Below the pieces are notes generated by a model. That model was given only the letters and a program-made list of their open reading frames with translations, did no database searches and had not been told where the DNA came from. Made by a program: the position numbers and the translations under genes. Source: Siderastrea siderea (lineage: Eukaryota > Cnidaria > Anthozoa > Scleractinia > Rhizangiidae). Taken from it: DNA of 64,000 bases. The DNA lies in NCBI GenBank assembly GCA_964030785.1, contig OZ034975.1:1682701-1746700 (forward strand), written 5' to 3'. Below, in pieces: positions 1 to 12,139 of the stretch (positions are counted from its first letter, which is position 1; every line of letters starts with the position of its first letter).

Positions 1-60
1 GAAATAAGATTATATGTACTGCATGTTTTTGTTTGTTTGCTTTATTATATTTCTTTTTTT

Positions 61-421
61 CCATTTGCAGATCACCAGCATGACAGAAAGGCAATGGAAA
101 AAACCGTGTAATTCTCAATAGCTTGCTTTATCTGTGTATAAAAAAGAGAATAAAACATACTCCTTGGCTTATCAAGTTTATATTTCATTTTGTATACTCC
201 TGCTGTATAAGTCTAAAGGGCCAAAACATTTTTGCTAAGTGGATATCTTAATTGAATCTTTCTTCATTGGCATACGTATAAAACATATGACCAGACTCTT
301 TATTATTTAGGGAAATGGTTTAGAGTCAACCTTGGGTTTCCCTTTTCAAGATGTATTTTATTGCATTTTTTTCATCTTGAATAAATCCTATGTTTATGTT
401 TATGACTAAAAAAAAAAAAAA
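61..421 (+). other. possible terminal exon and 3' UTR with genomic A-tract
   Basis: A pyrimidine-rich stretch ending in TTTGCAG (to about 70) looks like a 3' splice site. It is followed by a short frame of 16 codons ending in TAG at about 119. An AATAAA signal sits at 380-385 and a 14-A genomic tract at 408-421, about 23 bases after it. This could be the last exon of a gene entering from the left. The genomic A-tract at the right distance also fits the 3' end of a retrotransposed transcript. The peptide is too short to recognise. Confidence 0.25.
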
Positions 422-1540
422 CCTGGGTACAGCTTTGTTCACACCTTCCCGAGCAGCTGAGAAGTGTTTTCATTGACAATCTAAATTATAACTAACTTGA
501 AAATATGATAGGTCATATTATAATATGAAAAGCAATGACCCTAAGTTAAAAACTGCAAAACTAATTCGAAATAAAATTAGATGCATTAAAAAGTAGATAC
601 AAACAAAATTGTTTATGGATAATTTTGAGTTGAATATGTCTCCTCACAATTCTTAAATCGACTAGAAAAAGGCTTCTCTTCAGGAAGAATGATCGAACGA
701 CATCATCATCCTGTGAGGAAATGGTAAAATATATCTGCTATACATTATAATAACAAGCATTTTCATCAGCGTAGATACACCAATATGGCTGTAAAAAGAC
801 TAAACTGAACACTGTATTCATGCAAGAATGTAGCTTTCAGCGAAGAAAATAACCGATCAACCTGTGTGTCCACTTAGTTCGTTTTCAGGCGTACAACTCG
901 CTCACAACCAGTGCACTGCTCAGCGACAATCCTTATCGGAACCTGCGTTTATAAAATTGTCTGCACGCACTGACCAAGATGAACAACATCACACTCTTCA
1001 AGCTCTGTTCGAGCTCTGCAAATTGATCTTTGAAAGAATCAACAAGGTTGAAGGTTGAAATTCAAATTTTTGCAATTGAAATGCGGTTAACATAATTAAG
1101 AACTCTAATTTGGAGAATATTGCGGTCAAGAAACGGCAGCTTAAGGAAAAATAACATTCGAACCTTGGCTCCGCATCGTCCGCCATTTTTATTTTACATG
1201 AGTTCCAAGGTGCTTCGTCACGTGACTTGAATGTTTTGATCCGACTCTGAAAACAATGGATTCGTTACGTCACGCGTATACCCTTTTCTGGGGATAAACT
1301 GGACTGTTTAGTATGTACACAGTAATTTGAAGAAATTTGTATAATACCCAGAATGCTTCTGTGTATTACCCAGAATGCTCTATAATTTGCACATCAGATC
1401 CACCATCTTTGTTCAGATCGCCGTTTGTATGACTGCTAACGCAAACTATAAGTATCCACCCGACCAGTGTTCTGTTTTAAGAAGACAAACTTGATAGAAT
1501 AGAATATGAACTTTAAGGAATTTATATAACATGCAGACAT
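422..1540. other. no recognisable gene
   Basis: AT-rich sequence with only short frames that resemble nothing known to me. The 13-base motif TACCCAGAATGCT occurs twice at about 1346-1380. Confidence 0.4.
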
Positions 1541-1541
1541 T

Positions 1542-4145
1542 TCAGTGAAACTTAGTTAAAAAGGGTGACGGGTCTGCGCGGCTCCCACGCGCGTGTTTTA
1601 GCGTTTTAAAATGGCTTAAAAATTTAAGCCAGAAGTTGTAACTGCAGTTTTGATTTGTGATCCTCTTTTTAGTGTCTAAAGGAGTAACAGGCCTGCGCGA
1701 CTCCTGCGAGCGTGCCTTAGCCTTTCTAGAATTTTGAATTGCTCTCACGAGTATATTTTTGAGGGAACACCCTCTTTTGTACGATATTAGGGGCGGTTCC
1801 TTGAAAATGTCGTTTAGCAACAGGAATTCGTTAAAACTCTTACGCGTTTTCACTACAGAGAGATCGATCGTTTGAGAATTCAAATCAAACAAGGCAAGAG
1901 GCCAAAGGCTCCTAGAAAGAACTCAAGCACTGTTGTAAATAAGAAACCATATTTCAAGAAGTAAACTCACTCGGCGCCTAGTGAAAACATTGTAACGCTT
2001 GAGCGTGTACATAAGGTAGCCGAAAGCATCAGCAAGAAGATTTCAGAGTTCGGCGAAATGATGTCAAAACTAGATGACATTCAGAATAAACATGTTGAAC
2101 AGTATACATGTCTCTTTTCTGAGTCCCAATACGAATATGAGTCCACTAAGAAACCATTCAAAGCAAACTCAATAAAAGGAAAATCAACAAAGCCAATAAA
2201 AATCAGTTTACTCAAAGAGGCGACAAAAAAGCCAACAAAAATCAATTCACTTAAAGAAAAGACAAAAACGCCACCAAAGGTCAAAAGGTGAAAAGAACAC
2301 AGAAAAACCAAACACAAAAAAAGAATTAAAAACACGTTTATAGGCAAACAAAACACACATCAAAAACCTCTCGGATAAAAAGCTTACAAATGACCAGATT
2401 AACTTACTGGCGAAAGGGCTGAAATACATTCCCACACCCGTGAAAAGCGAGATGCAAATTAAAAACAACTCTTGCGTGCCTTCGATCATTTCGCGAGAAG
2501 AATGCGTCCCCAATACATTTTTCACGGGGAAAACACAGAACCTGATCCCTTCCACGTTAAATCTACATGGGAACCATAAGTACAACCATCAGTAGCCCTT
2601 GCAAGCTATTTAGAAGAGGTCAAAATTTAACTCGCAGAACTAGAGCTCAAAAATCCAGAGGATAATCTTAATCCCGCTGAACGCGAGACACTTAACGCCC
2701 TAAAGCGTGACACCAACATTAACCTTAAAAAGGCTGACAAAGGAACTACATCTGTAGTTCTAAACATTGAGGACAAAATTAAAGAAGGTCAAACCTAGCT
2801 AGATAACAGGGAACACTACAGACCTCTTGTGAATCCTTTGGTAGAGGAAACAAACCTGAGAGTTCAACAGCTTATTAGCGGACTCTATCTTGGAAACCAC
2901 ATAGATGAAATGACCAAAACATGGCTTTGTCAAACACCACAACCGCCTCATATTCCAATATTCTTCACCCTAACAAAGATACACAGACCAACCCCAGTTG
3001 CTGATTATATCAGGGTGTGACGGCCCAACAGAGAGACTATCCTCATCCGTCGATAAACTCCTTCAGCCTATAGCACAACAACAAAAGTCATATCTAAAAG
3101 ATACAACTCACTTCATCAATTTCTTAGAGAAAACGAAGGTACCAGAAAACACAATCCTTGTTTCAATGGACGTTATGAGCTTGTATACAAATATACCACA
3201 AGACGAGGGAATAAACGTTAAAAACGAACTTCTTTTCCTTATAGGACTACTGCAAAGAGCGCTCAAACTTATCCTAGGGGAGAACTCCTTCCAGTTTAAT
3301 GGAAAAAAACTACGTACAAATAAATGGGACTGCCATGGGCACCAAAATGGTAGTTGCTTTCGCCAATATTTTCATGGCTAAGGTAACCAGAGAAGAGATC
3401 ACACAGTTCATTGAACAAGCTAACAAACACCATCAAACTATCAAGTTTACGGTTGAAGTATCCGAAACAGAAACAAACTTTTACAAACTGTTTACAAAGG
3501 TGAAAGATTTAGAAATGAGTCGGTGCTAGACGTACGCACCCATTTTAAGCCCACTGAGACATTTCAGTACACCCATTTTTCAACCTGCCATCCATAAGGA
3601 GTGAAAAGAGGCTTCATCAAAGGAGAGGCTCTAAGACTACTCAGAACTAACTCTTCTAAAACATTATTTGGAGAGAGCGTCACAAACTTCAAAACACATC
3701 TTCTTCAGACTGAGAGGATACCCAGAAAACTTTATTCAAACAACCCTCTCAGAAGTTACTTTTGAAGACAGGAATCACGCCCTCCGACAAAAACAAAAAA
3801 AGAAAATCTTGCCCTTTGTAACCCAATATCACCCAGCAGTGCCTAACTTAAAACCAATACTCATGAACAGCTGGCATTTCATAACACAGCAACCATTGCT
3901 AAACGACATTTTCAAGGAACCGCCCTTAATATCGTACAGAAGAAGGCGTTTCCTCAAAGATATACTCGTGAGAGCAAAACTCTAGAAAGGCTAAAACACG
4001 CGGAGGAGGCGCGCAGGCCTGTTACTCTTTTAGACATCAAGAAGAGGATCACAAATTGGTTACAACTTCTGGCTTAAATTTTTAAGCCATTTTAAAAGGC
4101 TAAAACACGCGCGTGGGAGCAGCGCAGGCCCGTCACCCTTTTTAA
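1542..4145 (+). mobile_element. Penelope-like retroelement, decayed, with inverted terminal copies
   Basis: The body on the plus strand encodes pieces of a Penelope-type reverse transcriptase, and the 3' end is present twice in opposite orientation. On the minus strand 1556-1815 matches plus-strand 3894-4140, including the same linker-region peptide (PPLISY..R..LK.ILVRA). PLEs often insert with a partial inverted copy of their own end. No GIY-YIG endonuclease is visible in this copy. Many stops and frameshifts make it non-functional. Flanks show no clear target duplication by eye. Confidence 0.75.
2829..3985 (+). pseudogene. Penelope-like reverse transcriptase, fragments
   Basis: In order the fragments read: an N-terminal piece at 2829-3020, a palm-domain piece at 2998-3381 with the diagnostic SMDVMSLYTNIPQDEGI, and a frame at 3299-3529 with AMGTKMVVAFANIFMAKV followed by a thumb-like segment. 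A last piece at 3668-3985 ends in the linker motif PPLISYRRRRFLKDILVRAKL. The YxDD-bearing segment is missing between the second and third pieces, so an internal deletion is likely besides the frameshifts. Family knowledge: PLE reverse transcriptases are related to telomerase and prime at nicked DNA. This copy cannot encode a working enzyme. Confidence 0.8.
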
Positions 4146-5392
4146 CTTTGCTAAAAAAAATTTGACCTTTTGAAAAATGTTGGTTCAGACATAACCAGCA
4201 GTCAATTGTACTTGAATGTATAAGATGTATCTGTAACTCAAACATATTATAAAAGTCGTTTTTAAGAGCAGGATAGCCAAACAGCTTGTAATTATGATGA
4301 AAGAGGCAATATAATTATTATAAAATGGAAAATAAAGAGGTTTTCAAGACAGATAAAGGTTATTTTACAATTTATACACCACTTCCGGTTTAAAATGGCG
4401 GCCATTTTGAATATTTTATGTATTTGAATCAGTCTTGTGTTCTGTGGCTCAAAATTACAGCAAAATTGTTTATATACTAAGACTAGATTCCTCTGCCTGC
4501 TTCAGGACCGTTTTCAAGGCAAACACCTAAATATTTAGGGCTTTTCTATGAAGTTACAATTCCACTTCCGGTTCAAGATGGCGGCCATTTTGAACACCCT
4601 CTTAACTCAGCTCACGTCAAATTTTCGCAGTGGCACTACATCAGATATCCATCAACACGTTAAAAACTATCTTTCCACCAAGTTTCGTGCTTTTAACAGA
4701 AAGTGAACAATTCCAGCACATATCCGCCCCACTATAAATGATTCGACCAGTGTAATTGAATTAATTAGATATCAAATTTGCATAAGTTTGACCTAAAATA
4801 AAAAGATCCCCTGAATTCAGTTAAATCATCCCGAAAATGTTAATGTTTTCGTTTGATGGGAAATTTAACGAGTAGGCTGACAATTTAACATTGTATCAAG
4901 TTACTTTTGTCCCATTATAGTCTGAATGGCGGCCATATTGAAAAGCCCCCTACCCCTCCCCAGCTGCCACAGATCATATCCCTACGATACGTAGTATTAG
5001 TGAGGCAAGTTTCACGCTTTTATCATAAAGTGCAGAATAATTTGACCTATCTGCTGAATTATACCACAGCCAAAGAAACATACCACCGTAACTGAAAAAA
5101 GTAAGAGGAGGATTATGACATCGAAAAACATCATTGGCCCTTACAAGCTGGAGTTAATTTGTGAGCCACTAGAATTAAAGCTCTGAAGTCTCCTGCACTA
5201 ACCTCTAGTTAAAGGGGACAGTTAAAGACTCACTATTTTAGACTTGCATACAATTTTTAACTCTATATAGGTGTACATAAATTTTACTCTCTTTTCAATT
5301 AATTTTAATGACAGAAACATATACATTTCCTTTTCGTTATATTTGTAATGCGCATTTGATCATGTGTGTATGTGAATTTGCGCAATATTAAG

Positions 5393-5394
<2 letters not shown>
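4146..5394. other. non-coding, with three ETS/YY1-like motif copies
   Basis: No gene seen. A composite motif recurs near 4380-4414 and 4561-4597: ACTTCCGGTT followed by AARATGGCGGCCATTTTGAA. A weaker copy lies at 4924-4942 (ATGGCGGCCATATTGAA). ACTTCCGG is an ETS-type site and AAGATGGCGGC is the YY1 consensus. The copies may be relics of a dispersed repeat rather than promoters. Confidence 0.45.
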
Positions 5395-5436
<42 letters not shown>

Positions 5437-5452
5437 CTATTATTATTATTAC
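5395..5452. repeat. (AAT)n/(ATT)n microsatellite
   Basis: About eight AAT units run directly into about twelve ATT units, forming a perfect-sided inverted triplet tract. Confidence 0.9.
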
Positions 5453-5927
5453 TTATAAGCGTAGTGGATGAACCTAACCTTATTTCCAAGATGTACTAGC
5501 AAACTTGTGAATGCAAATAAATTCACAGTTGCACGTTCCGGAAAGAGCGACTTGACTTAAGACCCTCCCGCTGCACTAATTCTTCCGTCTTACGACACTT
5601 CGAAGCCATTAGCATCAGTTTTCAGTTTAATCTTTAGTAGTATAGCGCGCACCAGTTAGGCTTTTTGGGGGGCAGGAATCTCATTAAAGGGGGCAGGAAC
5701 AAATAAAATAGGTGACGTCATAGGCTGCTGTCTTCATCTCATGAATAAAATGCAGTGGGTTATCATTAGCGTACAACCAGTTTGACAGGTTTGCCAATAA
5801 CGTCAGATTCTATTTTTAGCTTGTGGCAATCTTGATTGGTATAATCGGTTTGATATGTTTTTAGTTATTTTTGGATCAATGATGTCATAGTGTATTTTCA
5901 TTGTTGTTAAGCCTATAAAAGCTTTAT

Positions 5928-6479
5928 TTACGAACAAGCGCCAACTCGCATCTCAATTTCCGGCAGATCGTGGTCAAACTTTAAAAGCCGGCGGAAAAAC
6001 TGAATCTCTTTTCCCAGCTTTGTCTTCAGAGCCTCATACCCATCTTGCCACTGACTTTAATACCATGAAATGCGCCTCTGTTTCTTGGTCTCGTAGAGAA
6101 TACGATCACTTGTTAGCATCTGTTTCACAAAATATGTTTTCCCGGATTGCGTTGGTCTGACGACAAGAAGCGAGAACCTATAACGAAACCTAAATTCTGG
6201 ATAGGGTTCGGTTGCCAAGGAAACATCAGCGGTGAACTTTGGTCTCTTGGCAGCAGGCGTAGGCTGTTGAGTTTCTTTGACCGAAATGGAACGTTTTTAT
6301 GGTTCATTTGACCGCTTCTCACTCCGTTGAAAACGGTTTGCAGCGCTTGTAGAATTGGGTTTGGGCTTCAATTCCCAAAAAAACTCTAGCCTGGACCTTT
6401 TTGGTCCAGTTATGTCATGAACAATTTCATGATGAGAGCTCAAGGTGATTACACCAGGTTTATCGCACAACGGACAGAT
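5928..6479 (-). pseudogene. zinc-finger plus P-loop (packaging-ATPase-like) gene fragment
   Basis: Reading minus from 6479, one frame shows a C2H2-type finger (CPLC, then two His about 15 residues on), a Pro/Lys-rich linker, and a Walker A loop RPTQSGKT near 6134-6160 followed by YFVKQML. The frame is broken by TAA at 6297-6299 and at 6057-6059. It ends with TAA at 5928-5930, overlapping an AATAAA, before any Walker B motif. The layout of N-terminal finger plus FtsK/HerA-like P-loop resembles the ATPase of Polinton/adintovirus elements, and its place beside a Polinton-like TIR agrees. The fragment is truncated and non-functional. Family assignment is inference from motif and context. Confidence 0.55.
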
Positions 6480-6544
6480 TCACGGAAACCTTCTCGGCAT
6501 GACGGGAAGTGTGAAATGAACACAATAAAACGAAAAGGTATAAT

Positions 6545-9450
6545 ATAACCGTGATACAAGACGGGTACCGAAGGGGTACAGGAGGGATACAGGAAGGGTA
6601 CAGGAGAAGCAAGGAGGCGTACAGGAAGGGTAGAAAGGGAGTACAGGAGCCTGGACGGCCGGTACAGAAAGGGTACAGAGGAGCACAGGAAGCATACGAT
6701 AGGGGTACAGATAGTGTACAGGAGGGGTAAAGAGGGGGTACAGGAAGGGTACAATAGGGCTACAGGAAGGATACAGTAGGGGGTACAGGAAGGATACAGT
6801 AGGGGTACAGGAAGGTACAGGAGGGGTACAGGAAGGGTAAAGGAGGGGTACAGGAAGGGTACAGTAGGGGTACAGGAAGGGTACAGTAAGGGTACAGTAG
6901 GGGTACAGTAGGGGTACAGGAAGGGTACAGTAGGGGTACAGGAAGGATACAGTAGGGGTACAGGAAGGATACAGTAGGGAAACAGGAAGGGTACAGTAAG
7001 GGTACAGGAAGGGTACAGTAGGGGTACAGGAAGGATACAGTAGGGGTACGGGAAGGGTACAGTAGGGGTACGGGAAGGGTACAGTAGGGGTACAGGAAGG
7101 GTACAGTAGGGGTACAGGAAGGACACAGTAGGGGTACAGGAAGGGTACAGTAGGGGTACAGGAAGGATACAGTAGGGGTACAGGAAGGGTACAGTAGGGG
7201 TACAGGAAGGGTACAGTAGGGGTACAGGAAGGATACAGTAGGGGTTCAGGAAGGATACAGTAGGGCTACAGGAAGGATACAGTAGGGGTACAGGAAGGGG
7301 GTACAGGAGGGGCACAGAGAGGGTACAGAAAGGGTACAATAGGGCTACAGGAAGGATATAGTAGGGGTACAGGAAGGGTACAGTAGGGGTACAGGAAGGA
7401 TACAGTAGGGGTACAGGAAGGATACAGTAGGGGTACAGGAAGGATACAGTAGGGGTACAGGAAGGATACAGTAGGGGTACAGGAAGGATACAGTAGGGGT
7501 ACAGGAAGGGTACAGGAGGGGCACAGAGGGGGTACAGGAAGGGTACAATAGGGCTACAGGAAGGATACAGTAGGGGTAGAGGAAGTATACAGGAGGGGTA
7601 CAGGAAGGATACAGTAGGGGTACAGGAGGGGTACAGTAGGGGTACAGGAAGGGTACAGTAGGGGTACAGGAAGGGTACAATAGGGGTACAGGAAGGGTAC
7701 AATAGGGGTACAGGAAGGATACAGTAGGGGTACAGGAAGGGTACAGTAGGGGTACAGGAGGGGTACAGTAGGGGTACAGGAGGGGTACAGTAGGGGTACA
7801 GGAAGGGTACAGTAGGGGTACAGGAAGGGTACAATAGGGGTACAGGAAGGGTACAATAGGGGTACAGGAAGGATACAGTAGGGGTACAGGAGGGGTACAG
7901 TAGGGGTACAGGAAGGGTACAGTAGGGGTACAGGAAGGGTACAATAGGGGTACAGGAAGGGTACAATAGGGGTACAGGAAGGATACAGTAGGGGTACAGG
8001 AAGTATACAGTAGGGGTACAGGAAGGGTACAGTAGGGGTACAGGAAGGATACAGTAGGGGTACAGGAAGGGTACAGTAGGGGTACAGGAAGGGTACAGTA
8101 GGGGTACAGGAAGGATACAGTAGGGGTTCAGGAAGGATACAGTAGGGCTACAGGAAGGATACAGTAGGGGTACAGGAAGGGGGTACAGGAGGGGCACAGA
8201 GAGGGTACAGAAAGGGTACAATAGGGCTACAGGAAGGATATAGTAGGGGTACAGGAAGGGTACAGTAGGGGTACAGGAAGGATACAGTAGGGGTACAGGA
8301 AGGATACAGTAGGGGTACAGGAAGGATACAGTAGGGGTACAGGAAGGATACAGTAGGGGTACAGGAAGGATACAGTAGGGGTACAGGAAGGGTACAGGAG
8401 GGGCACAGAGGGGGTACAGGAAGGGTACAATAGGGCTACAGGAAGGATACAGTAGGGGTAGAGGAAGTATACAGGAGGGGTACAGGAAGGATACAGTAGG
8501 GGTACAAGAGGGGTACAGTAGGGGTACAGGAAGGGTACAGTAGGGGTACAGGAAGGGTACAATAGGGGTACAGGAAGGGTACAATAGGGGTACAGGAAGG
8601 ATACAGTAGGGGTACAGGAAGGGTACAGTAGGGGTACATTAAGGATACAGTAGGGGTACAGGAGGGGTACAGTAGGGGTACAGGAAGGGTACAGTAGGGG
8701 TACAGGAAGGGTACAATAGGGGTACAGGAAGGGTACAATAGGGGTACAGGAAGGATACAGTAGGGGTACAGGAAGGGTACAGTAGGGGTACATTAAGGAT
8801 ACAGTAGGGGTACAGGAGGGGTACAGTAGGGGTACAGGAAGGGTACAGTAGGGGTACAGGAAGGGTACAATAGGGGTACAGGAAGGGTACAATAGGGGTA
8901 CAGGAAGGATACAGTAGGCGTACAGGAAGGGTACAGTAGGGGTACAGGAAGGGTACAGGACGGATACAGTAGGGGTACAGGAAGGGCACAGAAGGGGTAC
9001 AGGAAGGGTACAGTAGGGGTACAGGAAGGATACAGTAGGGGCTACAGGAAGGGTACAATAGGGCTACAGGAAGGATACAGTAGGGGTACAGGAAGTATAC
9101 AGTAGGGGTACAGGAAGGATACAGTAGGGGCTACAGGAAGGGTACAATAGGGCTACAGGAAGGATACAGTAGGGGTACAGGAAGTATACAGTAGGGGTAC
9201 AGGAAGGATACAGTAGGGGTACAGGAAGGATACAGTAGGGGTACAAGAAGGGTACAGTAGGGGTACAGGAAGGATACAGTAAGGCTACAGGAAGGATACA
9301 GTAGGGGTACAGGAAGGGTACAGTAGGGGTACAGGTAGGATACAGTAGGGGTACAGGAAGGATACAGTAGGGGTACCGGAAGGGTACAATAGGGCTACAG
9401 GAAGGATACAGTAGGGGTACAGGAAGGATACAGGAGGGGTACTATACAGA
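6545..9450. repeat. 22-bp minisatellite, about 130 copies
   Basis: The unit is close to GGGGTACAGGAAGGRTACAGTA. Variants include ACAATAGGG and GGCACAGAG interruptions. A distinctive interruption (GGGGCACAGA) recurs at 7309 and 8191, giving a higher-order period of 882 bp (about 40 units). A nested 154-bp period (seven units) is marked by TACATTAAGG at about 8636 and 8790. Long minus-strand frames of Tyr/Pro/Cys-rich peptide (for example 6449-8584) follow from the repeat and I do not call them genes. Confidence 0.93.
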
Positions 9451-9454
9451 GGGG

Positions 9455-9600
9455 GTACAGGAAGTGGTGGTGGAACAATATTAATGTTGTGGTAGTGGTG
9501 GTGGTGGAACAATAGAATTGTGGAGGTGGTGGTGGTGGAGGCGGTAGTGAAAGTGATGGTGGAACAATAAAGTTGTGGAGGATGAGGAGGAGGAGGAGGA
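9455..9600. repeat. GTG/GGA-rich imperfect triplet tract
   Basis: Purine/GT-rich triplets (GTGGTGGTGG, GAGGAGGAGG) are interleaved with three copies of a GGAACAATA.. spacer. Confidence 0.7.
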
Positions 9601-10169
9601 GGGAAATACCATTTTCACTGAAAATCTGTGTGTAGTTGGTTTGTCGGCGCCATTATTAACATGCACAATTTGTGAATCGGTGAACCAAAAATAGTTTTCT
9701 ATTATACTTGTCTGAAAGCGGCAAGAAATAGGAGCTTGCACAAGAACGTCACGGTTCAGAGGTTTTGCATCACAAATGAGATGAGATGCACTATGACGTC
9801 ATTGATCCAAAACTAACTTAAAACCTATCAAAGCGGTTATACCAACCAAGACCGCCACAAGTTAAAAATAGAACCTGACGTTATTAACAAACCAGTCAAA
9901 CCGGTTAGACTTTAATGTATTCCACAGCGATGGGGTTTTATAAAAAAACAATAGGGCAAGTTTGGGCTAGTCTATTGTGTCTGTTGTTCCTATTGTGTAA
10001 GAAAGACGCTTATAAGTATTCCTCCTCAATTTAATGAGAATCCACCGCATTTTATTCATGAGATCAAGACAATAGCCTATGACGTCACCTACTTAATTTA
10101 TTCCTGCCCTCATTAATGAGTTCCTGCCCAAAATGAGGCCTAAGTGGTGCGCCCTATACTACTATCTTT

Positions 10170-11790
10170 TTTCCTAAAATCTGTTCGTTAAAATCCGGAG
10201 TCAATATTGTAATCAAAGTTTTCGTATTTGTCTAAAGTCTTCGTTAATATTTTTTTGTGCTATTATTTATTTCGCAGAAGAAATTAAAGTTCCTCAAGCA
10301 ATGGATTTTGTGACTTTACATTCAAACTCTTTATTACTTAAATTCGCACCTTTGCTTGAATATTTCTCATGCTATTGATACAACGTTTCAGCCTATCGAT
10401 GGAGTGCGAAAAATAATATTAGGGAACTTATGCACGGACCTTTTTGAGACACGGACGTCAACCGGAAATTTATAGTTTTCCTTTTGACCGATTCTGATGC
10501 CAACACGCTCATAACGGCAAGCCACAAGATACCAAAACAAGAGTTTTCTATTCTTTGGTGTAGAGCAGGAACAAGCCTGTCCCTAGGAATAATTTTTATT
10601 GTAACATCTGATATGTATTTTTATCCGATGATATGTATTTTTACCCGATGAATATTATTATTATTATTATTATTATTACTAATTATTGATCCAACAAAGG
10701 AAACATTCGACTTCCGGTTGACGTCTGTGCTGAAGTTCTCTAATCCTCCTCAAATCCCCTCCCCCTAACATACAATCAATCATCAGCCGCACAAACCAGC
10801 TAGGCCTGTCCCCAAGAATACGACGGTCACAATATCCCCCTCTCCCATCCTTCCCGTACCAGTATACATCATCCGTGACCTTTAAGAACCTACCACGACA
10901 AAAGGAATTTCAATTGGTAATGCTAATTACTTTACATTAAACAAACAAAATCCATAGTAATAATACATTAAACATACATATTGGAACGAGTTACCTAAGG
11001 ATTTCAAAATACTACAATCATACAATTCTTTTAAGAAATTAACAGAAGATTATGTAAAAATCAGGTGTAATACGTAGATTATACTCTAGTTTTAGTTAAC
11101 CCGTGTTAAAGATAGATTTAGTAAATGAAATCCATCTGCTATTTTGAAATCAGGTTATTGAGCTGAGGGAATCTTCTCAGAAAAGCTCAACAGAGCTTGC
11201 TAAGATCTTTATGATGTTTAGCAGATATCCATGTATTTAGATAAAGCAAATAAATAGAGATCGTCTATCTTGAAAAGAAAAGAGTTCATAGTTTGGTACT
11301 GCTTTTTGGTGTCAAAATCGAAAATAACCACCTTTGGCCGAATTTGTACCCCCATAGGACTTAACATAAATTCGAGAGCCTCGCCTACAAACTAGATTCT
11401 GGTAGTTTTAGAGGTTCTTTTTATTTTCATTGCTTCACTGTTCGGGGAAATACATCATACACAAAGTCCAGCTAGTAGAGAAGTTCAACAAACGGCAAAC
11501 GTCCTGATGTTCACAACCAATTCACACGTAACAAAAACGCAATTGAGAATTGCTTCGGGTCAAATTTAAAGAACATTTAATTGGATGATCGAATAAAACT
11601 TCACTCTATCGGATTTGAATTTTTGATTTCGCGGCCCCTTACCCCTTACCTTACCTTACCTACCATGTTTACTTTGTTTTTTTTTTAGGTAGGTGTAAAT
11701 GGAATTTGACTTTAATTTTAGTTAAGTTTCGAATTTTCTTGTGTGATTACAAACCAAACTGAACTTTATTTAGTTCTTCATCTAACTGCG
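10170..11790. other. no recognisable gene
   Basis: AT-rich and non-coding. It includes an (ATT)n tract at about 10655-10680 and a short TTACC-type tandem at 11639-11662. Confidence 0.4.
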
Positions 11791-11794
11791 TAAG

Positions 11795-11911
11795 TGCTTT
11801 CAATATCTGTGACTATTCTGTCGAGCAGGTTCATAACCTCTTCTTGTTGTTTCTTAACTTCGTTCTTTTGCTTGTTGATCGCATCAACGATTTTCTTTTC
11901 CTCAATGGAAG
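11795..11911 (-). pseudogene. EAR-family exon B copy (B1), decayed
   Basis: It matches the coiled-coil exon of the intact gene at 60922-61047 and begins after an intact acceptor (TTTGCTTGCAG, AG at 11912-11913). The peptide ASIEEKKIVDAINKQKNEV is recognisable. The 3' part diverges and the donor GT is lost (ACTTACGCAGTTAG). An exon A lies upstream at 14070-14154, but no EAR exon follows downstream, so this looks like an orphan remnant of a duplicated unit. Confidence 0.55.
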
Positions 11912-12139
11912 CTGCAAGCAAATGTTTTAGCAACTCTGTGAGAAGAAGAAACTGCGACTATCGTCATCATTATCATAATAGTTTTGGAAAAATAACACAT
12001 TTTAAACTTCTGAAATTTTCTTCCCAAGAAACAATCATATCTCCTGCCCGTGTTAAATCTTCTTGTTGATATTATTGGTTGTGTTTCTTAGCCTATTTTC
12101 AATTGTATCATTATTTAAGGAGTGTTCATTATTTATTAG

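Larger units (their letters stand above)
5636..10163. mobile_element. Polinton/Maverick-like (adintovirus-like) element, short derivative
   Basis: Both ends carry long inverted repeats: left about 5636-5895, right about 9777-10163. The right arm holds about 120 extra bases near 9930-10040. Termini read AGTAGTATAG... and ...CTATACTACT, and a 6-bp direct repeat ATCTTT flanks the element at 5630-5635 and 10164-10169. AG-type termini, long TIRs and a 6-bp target duplication are Polinton/Maverick hallmarks. The interior holds a broken zinc-finger/P-loop ATPase fragment next to the left TIR and then a large 22-bp minisatellite. Autonomous Polintons are 15-20 kb with polymerase B and integrase. Neither is seen here, so this is a non-autonomous, internally deleted copy. 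Confidence 0.7.

Noticed and set aside
6449..8584. 711-aa minus-strand frame, Tyr/Pro/Cys-rich (and the 199-, 221- and 139-aa relatives)
   Set aside because: It is generated by the 22-bp minisatellite: 66 bases give 22 codons, all frames show the same peptide, and there are no splice or start signals.
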